12,652 nucleotides of DNA from Deltaproteobacteria bacterium (lineage in GTDB: Bacteria; Desulfobacterota; Dissulfuribacteria; Dissulfuribacterales; UBA3076): assembly GCA_021159445.1 (NCBI GenBank), contig JAGGRV010000105.1, positions 1 through 12,652 of the forward strand, given 5' to 3'. Below the pieces are notes generated by a model. That model was given only the letters and a program-made list of their open reading frames with translations, did not search any database and was not told where the DNA came from. Of the stretch, positions 7,801 through 12,652 are shown in pieces; positions within the stretch are counted from its first letter, which is position 1, and each line of letters starts with the position of its first letter. The translations under genes and the position numbers were made by a program.

Positions 7801-7994
7801 TATATTGAAACCTGGCCTGTGCCTGAAGTTTCCGCCAATGCCAGATCAGTGGTCAGGTCCGGTAAAAACGAAAGGCTAATTACAACAGCAGCCAGCATGC
7901 AGTAGAGAAGACCTGATAACAGTCCATTGTATCTGAAGAGATGGCTGAATGATGAACCCCCCCCTTTTTTTTTCAAAATATTCTGTCTTTTCAT
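4839..7994 (-). CDS. TonB-dependent outer-membrane receptor with two N-terminal carboxypeptidase-regulatory-like domains
   Basis: This is a gated outer-membrane transporter of 1051 residues; its ligand is unknown. A signal peptide with an unusually long basic n-region (about 1-54, ending LALA) is followed by two carboxypeptidase-regulatory-like beta domains (about 58-135 and 165-245). A TonB-box-like ELKDFVVLAP follows (about 250-259), then the plug (about 272-380, with VTGITVVDGKYVYIRGLGG). The 22-strand barrel ends in the C-terminal phenylalanine (SVGYKF) that BAM recognises. The ATG at 7994 has a weak GGATAGG upstream; a TTG at 8009 would add five residues. Codons 8-13 are an A9G8 tract, prone to slippage. 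It is the last gene of the TonB operon and precedes pstS, so a phosphorus-containing ligand is an inference from position alone. Confidence 0.93.
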   Translation of the reverse strand: MKRQNILKKKGGGSSFSHLFRYNGLLSGLLYCMLAAVVISLSFLPDLTTDLALAETSGTGQVSIYVFEGGAPIHNVEIADDTGRTYHTNSEGFVVIKAPAGEHTIRVTRGSDTWKKTVRIFSDEESVYFFSINGGVLLVDAELPSQYKKLESQTASSDNEEKTSEQMGKLKLQIISAEGGTPIEKARIFVKGSPVECLTDKDGVCILDLPQGTYSLSVIHPDFNSRTLDKIVVAHETIERIWELSPSGFELKDFVVLAPSVKGSIAAMLFEEKNVADIVDAIGSEEFKRTGDSTAAAAVKRVTGITVVDGKYVYIRGLGGRYSVTLLNNALLPSPEPTKRVIPLDIFPTGVLESLLVKKSFTPDFPASFAGGALILNARDIPDAPFANMSLEMKYNSRSTFKDGLSYDGGSHDWTGFDDGTRDQPFPVKDIYDYKELKEYALKFDNNSDTHDKTLPPGGKYSLNLGYNHKINDFKLGFTTSGMYENKWNLVDVTRNIYSASDAGLILNNGGIYSNTVNTVEMAGFQGAGINYRDKHALKYTGLYTRTVTDRTQLFNGTDENSNRIRTTSLMWQPRDLLFNQFSGKHNIDLLTRMILDWNVVLTTAKMEMPDTRSYTYWFIERDSEPGGGYYELVNIPGQNLTHEYTNLKDKGHEYKVDLTFPFEKYVEGNLKAGWQKDTKDRIYSVDRYTFDSTGRVPRDLLREDIDTIFAPENVEQYYIMRNQTYYNDTYSGKLDINAWYLSANISPFEWFRIQGGNRFEKLDEQVTSYKLLSPTPINSRIKINASYPSIGTTFKISDDMQIRAAYSKTMTYPDFLELSNSIYIDPLTSERIIGNPDLKASKLKNYDLRWEWYFATPDHVSLAFFYKTISDPIEQTYKATSNRPFLSFMNADDATIIGGEMEFSKGLGFISDWLSYVHLGGNFALIDSEVNIKDKGILTTGKRALQGQSSYVINVQIGYDNPDSGTNITLLYNTFGKRIRGVGIFGQPDQYQQPFNQLDLVCIQKFLKKYTLTFKVQNLLDDSVKITQGDETFLEFKKGIDLTLSVGYKF
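7957..7973 (-). repeat. A9G8 homopolymer tract in the receptor's N-terminal coding region
   Basis: The coding strand has nine A followed directly by eight G, encoding Lys-Lys-Lys-Gly-Gly-Gly shortly after the start codon. The gene is in frame in this sequence. Runs of this length in outer-membrane protein genes are typical slipped-strand mispairing sites. A gain or loss of one base would truncate the receptor unless translation restarts at the in-frame ATG at 7898. Confidence 0.85.
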
Positions 7995-8009
7995 GTAAAA
8001 CCTATCCAA

Positions 8010-9182
8010 TCAGCACTGGTCAGGCTCTCTTCTGCATTTCTCAATCATCTCCCTCAACCCCGTAGCCTTCTGAAAGACTTCCCTCTGTGATATCTGTTTG
8101 AGATATTTCTCAGCCTGATCATAATTTCCGGTAAAAAACAGCGCATAGGCATAGGCATATCGGATGTTGTCATCATCAAGCAGACCTGTTCTTGACAGAA
8201 CAAGCCTCATGTTGGCAACCATCTCAAACGCCTTCATGTCCAGCAGGATGGCCAGCTTCTGTTTTATCTTGGCCTTCTGATCAGGCACACGCGAATTGAG
8301 ATACAGGGCATGGAAATATCGCCGGTTGCGGCGGTACAGCTCAGCAGCATCCCTGGCATAGCCGGGATTCATAAAGCTGAGCCTTTCAAATAGACCCGCT
8401 GCAGTTATGAAGTGGCGCTTTTTTACATACAGATTAGCGAGGGCGACAATTACCCTCTTATTGTAAGGATAGACAAGCCTTGCCCTTTCAAGGAAAATAA
8501 TGGCTTTATCCACCTGTTTTGTACCCATGAGGGCATTAGCAACAGCGATATAGTCATCAACAGATGGAGTGCCCTTTGCCAGATAATGTTCCGCAGCCTC
8601 AGCAGCCCTGCGGTAGAGTTGCAATTGCAGAAAATAGTAGAATCTCTGCCTGACAAAGACAGGTTCGTCAGGAAAGATTTCTGAAGCAGCTTCAAGTGTA
8701 TTGAATGTCTCTGGATATCTTTTCAGACGCCAGAAGCACTCAGCCTTGAGAAGCAGCAGCTTGGGATCAGAGAGAAGGGTGCTTCCGGAATGATTTATGA
8801 ATTCTATGGCATTTTCATACTGATTTAGTTTGAAATAGAGATTTGAAAGATAGACATATACACTGGAGTCAGTCTGACCGTGGTTTACGGATTTGCGGAA
8901 ACTGTCCACTGCTGCCTGGTAGTGGCCGAGTCTGGCCTCAGCCATGCCTCGAATGGTATAATAGGTTATGAAGTCTATGTCTTCATTTGACAGATCCACA
9001 TTGTCCAGTACCTTGACAGCCCTGTCATAGTGACCGTCACTGCAGAGACGCACTGCTACTGCGATATAGTCTAACTTTGACTCATCCTCTTTTTTTTCAG
9101 CAGCATAGGCCAAAGCTGCAGCAAACATACATAATATAATAAAGACAAGAGCAGTATCCCTTAACACACTGTATTTACTCAT
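8010..9182 (-). CDS. Exported TPR-repeat protein of the TonB2 system
   Basis: This protein of 390 residues has a signal peptide at its start (MSKYSVLRDTALVFIILCMF..., cleavage near AYA) and is otherwise built of helical tetratricopeptide-like repeats. Several repeats are recognisable by the pattern of W/Y, G-x-Y and A residues, for example GHYDRAVKVLDN, GHYQAAVDSFRKS, NQYENAIEFI, KQVDKAIIFLERA and GNYDQAEKYLKQ. The ATG overlaps the tonB stop as ATGA, so the two are translationally coupled; an upstream in-frame start inside tonB (9221) would bury the signal peptide and is rejected. The same kind of TPR protein follows tonB2 in Vibrio ttpC-exbB2-exbD2-tonB2 clusters. It is presumably a periplasmic partner of TonB or the receptor. 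The lipobox is not convincing. Confidence 0.85.
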   Translation of the reverse strand: MSKYSVLRDTALVFIILCMFAAALAYAAEKKEDESKLDYIAVAVRLCSDGHYDRAVKVLDNVDLSNEDIDFITYYTIRGMAEARLGHYQAAVDSFRKSVNHGQTDSSVYVYLSNLYFKLNQYENAIEFINHSGSTLLSDPKLLLLKAECFWRLKRYPETFNTLEAASEIFPDEPVFVRQRFYYFLQLQLYRRAAEAAEHYLAKGTPSVDDYIAVANALMGTKQVDKAIIFLERARLVYPYNKRVIVALANLYVKKRHFITAAGLFERLSFMNPGYARDAAELYRRNRRYFHALYLNSRVPDQKAKIKQKLAILLDMKAFEMVANMRLVLSRTGLLDDDNIRYAYAYALFFTGNYDQAEKYLKQISQREVFQKATGLREMIEKCRREPDQC

Positions 9183-9838
9183 GATGACTTCAGCCTGAAG
9201 GATATCTTCTGTTTTGCCCACACCTTCACGGCACGTCCCTTGTACATACCTGGGTCAAACTTCCACTGCAGAATGACATTTCGGGCTACTTCATCAAAGA
9301 CTCCTGGAGGTTCAGCATCCAGGAGCTGGGCCCGTTTCACGTTACCATGTTCGTCTATCAGAAGATTGAATGTGACATATCCTGTTATGCCCGCGGCCCT
9401 TGCTCTGCGTGGATACTCAGGGGTAATCGTTCTGGATGGAACAGGAGGGTTGTCCACTGAATCACTGGTCATTATCATGTTGTTGTCAAAGCTGTCCTTG
9501 AGTGAATCTTCCATGCCGCGGGAAAATTCAGTGTCAATATCAATTTCCGGTATATTGATATCAACGCCTGATATCGCGGAATTCAGGATGGGAGGAGGGG
9601 CGATCTTCCTGATCTTGGTCTTTTTATGCTTCCTGACCTTTTTCCTGACTTTTTTGCGATGTTGAATCTGTTTTGTCTTTCTGACAAACTCAACCTGTGC
9701 CGCCCGGCCATTATCCAGATTTGCCTTCCTGTCCCCGCTCCTGTTTATGTAGGAGGTAAAAAAGAAAACAAATAGAGAACCTGCCAGAAGCCATGTCACT
9801 GCCAGCATGTGCCAGCGGAGATTATGCCTTGTGCTCAA
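9179..9838 (-). CDS. tonB: Energy transducer TonB (TonB2 type)
   Basis: TonB spans the periplasm and transmits the ExbB-ExbD proton-motive energy to outer-membrane receptors. The 219-residue protein has one N-terminal membrane segment (about 11-30), a linker, and a C-terminal TonB domain (about 137-217) with PEYPRRARAAGITGYVTF and IDEHGNV. The linker (53-79) is strongly basic, rich in Lys and Arg with hardly any proline. The usual Glu-Pro/Lys-Pro array is missing, and the reach of the protein across the periplasm is therefore shorter, as in TonB2-type proteins. The start is a TTG overlapping the exbD stop as TTGA, with GAGG just upstream; the next ATG (9808) would begin directly at the membrane segment and is the alternative. 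Confidence 0.92.
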   Translation of the reverse strand: MSTRHNLRWHMLAVTWLLAGSLFVFFFTSYINRSGDRKANLDNGRAAQVEFVRKTKQIQHRKKVRKKVRKHKKTKIRKIAPPPILNSAISGVDINIPEIDIDTEFSRGMEDSLKDSFDNNMIMTSDSVDNPPVPSRTITPEYPRRARAAGITGYVTFNLLIDEHGNVKRAQLLDAEPPGVFDEVARNVILQWKFDPGMYKGRAVKVWAKQKISFRLKSS

Positions 9839-10251
9839 CCTACCTCAGCCTTTGTGGCAGCAGCTACATCCTTGGCACCTGCAAACCTGCACTGATCAAC
9901 CACCTCTATAAGACGCTCCACCTTGACATCCTTGTCTGATACCACAAGCACGCTCTTGTTTGTGGTGCTTCTGAGAAGGTCCCGCAGTTTGCCCTGCAGT
10001 ATCCATATCCTTACGGGTTCACCATTTACGTACAGGTTATTCTGGTTATCAATGTACACCCTTAACTCCTTCCCGGAGATACTGGCTGCCGTAGATGCCC
10101 TAGGACGTTCTATTTTAAGGCTCATGTCCTTGATAAAGGTGGTGCTCACTACAAAAAAGATGAGAAGGATAAAAACCACATCAATCAAAGGTGTAATGTT
10201 GGGGCCTTCAGAATTTTCCTGAATGCCGTATCCGGCAAAACGTGCTCTCAT
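9835..10251 (-). CDS. exbD: Biopolymer transport protein ExbD
   Basis: ExbD forms, with ExbB, the proton-driven motor that energises TonB. The protein has 138 residues, the family's usual size, with a single N-terminal membrane helix PLIDVVFILLIFFVVSTTF. Asp24 in this helix corresponds to the essential proton-carrying aspartate of E. coli ExbD. The rest is the periplasmic domain. The ATG has a good Shine-Dalgarno (GGAGG, 9-nt spacing). The stop overlaps the tonB start. A 299-bp gap with a MITE separates it from exbB, where in other operons of this kind the genes almost touch. Confidence 0.95.
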   Translation of the reverse strand: MRARFAGYGIQENSEGPNITPLIDVVFILLIFFVVSTTFIKDMSLKIERPRASTAASISGKELRVYIDNQNNLYVNGEPVRIWILQGKLRDLLRSTTNKSVLVVSDKDVKVERLIEVVDQCRFAGAKDVAAATKAEVG

Positions 10252-10355
10252 GTTTCCATTCCTCCAATAAAAGTTTAAAATGGCCTCTGCTTTTTTGTGC
10301 AGCCGAGGGAATGTTTATTTTTGTAGCCATCACGGTTAGCTGCAACTGATGACAT

Positions 10356-10501
10356 GTAATTATTCACTTTCCCCCCTGACAGCCAACAGCCTTTTTCAGG
10401 TTTCAAAGCATAATCCGTTGGGAATACGCATTTTGGTGCAATCTGCCCGCGGTTGAAACCCTGCAAAAGCCTATCGGCTGCCAGGGAGTGTGAACGGTTA
10501 C
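10356..10501. mobile_element. 146-bp MITE with IS66-like ends and 8-bp target duplication
   Basis: The left arm (10356-10409) begins GTAATTATTCAC, and the right arm read in reverse complement (10501-10449) begins GTAACCGTTCAC. The arms stay roughly three-quarters similar over about 53 bp around a 39-bp core. On both sides lies the identical octamer GATGACAT (10348-10355 and 10502-10509), a perfect target-site duplication. IS66-family elements are known for ends starting GTAA and 8-bp duplications, so this is most likely a non-autonomous derivative mobilised by an IS66-type transposase. It encodes no transposase. In the exbB-exbD mRNA the arms would fold into a long hairpin. Confidence 0.88.
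10359..10386 (-). promoter_or_regulatory. Possible outward promoter in the MITE left arm
   Basis: On the minus strand TTGGCT (10386-10381) and AATAAT (10364-10359) are separated by 16 bp, resembling sigma-70 -35 and -10 elements directed out of the element toward exbD. It could supply exbD-tonB with a second start. The same hexamers occur in the copy at the right edge. Confidence 0.3.
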
Positions 10502-10550
10502 GATGACATTGTTGGCAGTCACAGGGCACCGCATCCTCTTTCAAGTTTTT

Positions 10551-11159
10551 TCAGGTATCCTGGCCCAACAGCAGGAACTTGAGCTGATACATCTCTTCCT
10601 CCAGCCTGTTCTCTCTGCTGATGAGGATATGGTGTAGTATGATCCCCGGTATTGCCACGATCAGCCCTAATTCAGTGGTGCTCAATGCCTTGGCAACGCC
10701 TGCGGCAATACCACCCCCCTGACTGAAAAGCTGACCTGATACAAGGGCCTGGAACATTTCAATCATTCCGTCCACTGTGCCGAGAAGTCCGATCAGTGGG
10801 GCAACCAGCACGATAATGTTTACAAGCCCCTTGAATTTTTTAAGCTCCACCCTGTAGGGATAAAGGGCCTCATCCAGCCTTATATCCAGGTTATCAGTGT
10901 GGTTACGGATAGCCTTAATGGCGCTGGCTGCCGCACCGTCAAGAAGTCCACGGGGCGTGTGACTGCCATTTCGCGCCAGGCTGTTTAACAAATGTTTGAG
11001 CGGCCCCTTGAATCCCCTCTGAAGGGCATGGAAACGGTAACCAATCCCATACCAGAGCATTGCATTCAGTATGAGAAGGGGAACCATGAAAAACGGTCCG
11101 CCTTCACTTATAAAGCGCCTGAAGCTGTCCAGATTGCCAAGCAGTGTCTCACTCATCAT
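10551..11159 (-). CDS. exbB: MotA/TolQ/ExbB proton-channel protein (ExbB2)
   Basis: ExbB is the inner-membrane pentamer that surrounds ExbD and carries the proton flux for TonB. From the chosen ATG it has 202 residues. The three-helix family plan is visible: membrane helix 1 (about 22-40), then the paired helices with VAPLIGLLGTVDGM (119-132) and STTELGLIVAIPG (160-172). The gene overlaps the end of ttpC. Three ATGs compete (11165, 11159 and 11156); the one at 11159 has AGGG at 8-9 nt. Its stop precedes exbD by 299 bp because of the inserted element. As a small ExbB next to a TtpC fusion it matches exbB2 of Vibrio TonB2 systems. Confidence 0.92.
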   Translation of the reverse strand: MMSETLLGNLDSFRRFISEGGPFFMVPLLILNAMLWYGIGYRFHALQRGFKGPLKHLLNSLARNGSHTPRGLLDGAAASAIKAIRNHTDNLDIRLDEALYPYRVELKKFKGLVNIIVLVAPLIGLLGTVDGMIEMFQALVSGQLFSQGGGIAAGVAKALSTTELGLIVAIPGIILHHILISRENRLEEEMYQLKFLLLGQDT

Positions 11160-12597
11160 TTCCATTACCCTGATGATACAGGTTGATTACCTTCAGGGTT
11201 GCCTCTTCAATGTCGCCCTTGATCCTGTCAGCCCATCCGGAAAGCAGGGTAGCCACAATGTATATGGGGATAGCAACGATAAGACCAAGTTCAGTGGTGA
11301 CAAGGGCCTCTGATATACCGCCTGCCATCATCTTGGGATTGCCTGTTCCAAACTCCACTATGACCTCAAAAGTCTTGATGATGCCTGCAACAGTTCCAAG
11401 CAGACCCAGCAGAGGGCTTACCATGGCAACGGCGTTTATGGCATTTTTGAAGAGATCAAGTTTGGAGCCTTCACGGAGCAGGCTTTCTGTGATCACATAC
11501 TCAAGTGCGGTTCGGCCGTAGTCTATGATCTCAAGAACAGGTGCCAGAACTCTGGCCATTACTCCAGATTTTGACTGGCAGAATTCAACTGCCTCATCAA
11601 CCTTATTTTCTTTTACAAGGGCCGTTACCCCGGATTTCACTGCCTCGTTTCTGCGTGCCGCTACAGCAAGCCGCACAAAACGTACAAGCACCATGACTGC
11701 GGCCAGGAATCCAAGAGCGATAATGATGTGGCCGACTATTCCACCTGCACGAAGCACGTCTTTGATATTCCTCTGTTTTGGCGGCTGAACAGCCTTGTCC
11801 GGGTTGTCATAGAGGAATATCCCTATGGTTGAGGGCAGTGCGGAGTTGTTTGAAAGTGCGGAGGCTGTCTGAATTACAGGTTCTGTGTCCTGGGGATTCC
11901 AGAGCTTGAGATAGCCTTCACCTGCAGGGATAAGGCAGCCGCTTGACTTGTCGTTTATACCATAAGAGGCAATACGGCCCACTCTGATTATGCTGCCGCT
12001 GACCTGACTGCCATCTGCCAGGAAAAACGCCCCTTCCTCTTTATTGATGGAGGAGAGTCTGCCCAACAGATCAGTGGTTTTCTCAAAGATAAGTTCAAGG
12101 GTCTGCTGATCATCAAGCCTCTCACCGTCTCTGAAATCAGATATCTTTATCCCGTAACCTTTCAGTGTCTCCTTTGCCTGATTAATGGTGACCTCGACAA
12201 GCTGTGAGTTTTCATCATCCTTTTCAAGCTGCCCCTCCACCTCGGAAAGGTTCTGATTTGTCCGGTCAATCTCTCTGTCTAATTCCAGGAGGCTGTTTTC
12301 CAGATTGTTCAGGATACGGTCATGCGCGGCCTTCTTTCTCTTCTGTTGCCTGTCAAGTTCGACTTTTCTGGCCTGAAGCGCCCTTTTCTGTGTGTCCAGA
12401 AATGAAAATTCACGTTTAAATGCCTTTACAAGCATGGCAGGATCAGATGATACAGATACGGCCTTTTTGATATCCGCAGCTCTGGTAGCATTTGCCGCAG
12501 TCACGTTGGCGTCAGCGCTTAGGGCCGGAAGTACCAACAGGGCATTCAGCGCAAGCATGAGCGCGGCTGCTGTAATAAATTTAAATATACATTTCAT
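11149..12597 (-). CDS. ttpC: TtpC-like ExbB fusion with periplasmic coiled-coil domain
   Basis: TtpC is a TonB2-specific third component that combines a periplasmic domain with an ExbB/TolQ channel module. This 482-residue protein has a Sec signal peptide (1-28, LPALSA), a long charged coiled coil (about 58-150), a small beta-rich domain (about 188-270, with LADGSQVSGSIIRVGRIASY), a membrane segment (about 287-310) and the ExbB core (about 310-482). The core has VSPLLGLLGTVAGI (393-406) and TTELGLIVAIPIYIVATLL. Gene order ttpC-exbB-exbD-tonB-TPR is that of Vibrio TonB2 loci; the DUF3450 gene that precedes ttpC there would fall outside the window. The start codon is one base from an inserted element end, so the native ribosome binding site is probably displaced; the GGGGGG of the repeat is about 16 nt from the ATG. 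Confidence 0.93.
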   Translation of the reverse strand: MKCIFKFITAAALMLALNALLVLPALSADANVTAANATRAADIKKAVSVSSDPAMLVKAFKREFSFLDTQKRALQARKVELDRQQKRKKAAHDRILNNLENSLLELDREIDRTNQNLSEVEGQLEKDDENSQLVEVTINQAKETLKGYGIKISDFRDGERLDDQQTLELIFEKTTDLLGRLSSINKEEGAFFLADGSQVSGSIIRVGRIASYGINDKSSGCLIPAGEGYLKLWNPQDTEPVIQTASALSNNSALPSTIGIFLYDNPDKAVQPPKQRNIKDVLRAGGIVGHIIIALGFLAAVMVLVRFVRLAVAARRNEAVKSGVTALVKENKVDEAVEFCQSKSGVMARVLAPVLEIIDYGRTALEYVITESLLREGSKLDLFKNAINAVAMVSPLLGLLGTVAGIIKTFEVIVEFGTGNPKMMAGGISEALVTTELGLIVAIPIYIVATLLSGWADRIKGDIEEATLKVINLYHQGNGNDE

Positions 12598-12598
12598 C

Positions 12599-12652
12599 GT
12601 AATTATTCACTTTCCCCCCTGACAGCCAACAGCCTTTTTCAGGTTTCAAAGC
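12599..12652. mobile_element. End of a second IS66-like element or MITE copy (partial)
   Basis: All 54 bases to the window edge are identical to the left arm at 10356-10409, starting GTAATTATTCAC. The flanking octamer ATTTCATC (12591-12598) includes the ttpC start codon, so the target duplication would carry a second copy of it at the far end. Whether the rest is the same 146-bp MITE or a full transposase-bearing element cannot be seen. The outward TTGGCT and AATAAT hexamers (12629-12624 and 12607-12602) would place a transcript start at about the ttpC ATG. Confidence 0.85.

Larger units (their letters stand above)
10252..10550 (-). other. exbB-exbD intergenic region with a possible small ORF split by the MITE
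   Basis: Removing the 146-bp element and one 8-bp target copy leaves 145 bp. In that restored sequence the frame that continues past the exbB stop is open for about 60 codons from a TTG at 10544. It overlaps the exbD start and contains the motif CDCQQCH, a C-x-C-x-x-C-H pattern seen in metal- or haem-binding peptides. An internal ATG would give MATKINIPSAAQKSRG and onward. With the element in place, the frame is disrupted and the apparent 89-codon ORF reads through repeat sequence. Existence of a real gene is doubtful; no ribosome binding site is visible. Confidence 0.2.

Noticed and set aside
9182..9221. Upstream start for the TPR protein inside tonB
   Set aside because: It would mask the signal peptide; the ATGA overlap with the tonB stop is the typical coupled start.
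10275..10544. An 89-codon minus-strand frame between exbB and exbD
   Set aside because: Most of it reads through the MITE, including both inverted arms, and there is no ribosome binding site; it is an accident of the insertion.
10356..10550. A cobalamin or other riboswitch upstream of exbD
   Set aside because: The conserved boxes of the cobalamin aptamer were not found, and the inverted repeat with flanking octamer duplication explains the structure better.

Overview
The window is a single-strand block: every supported gene is read on the minus strand, right to left. The genes are those of a Gram-negative bacterium with an outer membrane. The TtpC/ExbB2-type energising module and the dense short dispersed repeats would suit a member of the Desulfobacterota (Deltaproteobacteria), but no marker gene is present and this placement is only a guess.

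Right half (about 4.8-12.6 kb): one tightly packed operon for a TonB2-type energy-transduction system and its receptor. In transcription order it encodes a TtpC-like ExbB fusion with a periplasmic coiled coil, ExbB, ExbD, TonB, an exported TPR protein and a large TonB-dependent outer-membrane receptor. Most junctions overlap by a few bases or are separated by a few bases. The exception is exbB-exbD, where a 146-bp MITE with GTAA-type inverted ends and a perfect 8-bp target duplication (GATGACAT) has inserted. A second copy of the same end starts one base upstream of the ttpC start codon and runs off the right edge. The receptor gene has an A9G8 homopolymer tract just after its start codon, a classic site for phase variation.

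Left half (0.1-4.6 kb): a complete high-affinity phosphate locus, pstS-pstC-pstA-pstB-phoU. PstS captures phosphate in the periplasm, PstC and PstA form the channel, PstB hydrolyses ATP, and PhoU is the signalling and regulatory partner. A pair of CTAAC repeats with 11-bp period lies upstream of pstS, followed by a plausible -10 element, and looks like a PhoB box. A near-identical 18-bp site lies downstream of phoU and may serve the next gene to the left.

Non-coding DNA is crowded with repeats. A 154-bp palindrome-ended element sits between pstS and pstC, and one end of a second copy lies at the left edge. Degenerate 7-bp tandem arrays lie at the pstS-pstC and pstC-pstA junctions.

Together the layout suggests, without proving, that the TonB2 system and its receptor bring a phosphorus-containing ligand across the outer membrane for Pst to finish the import.
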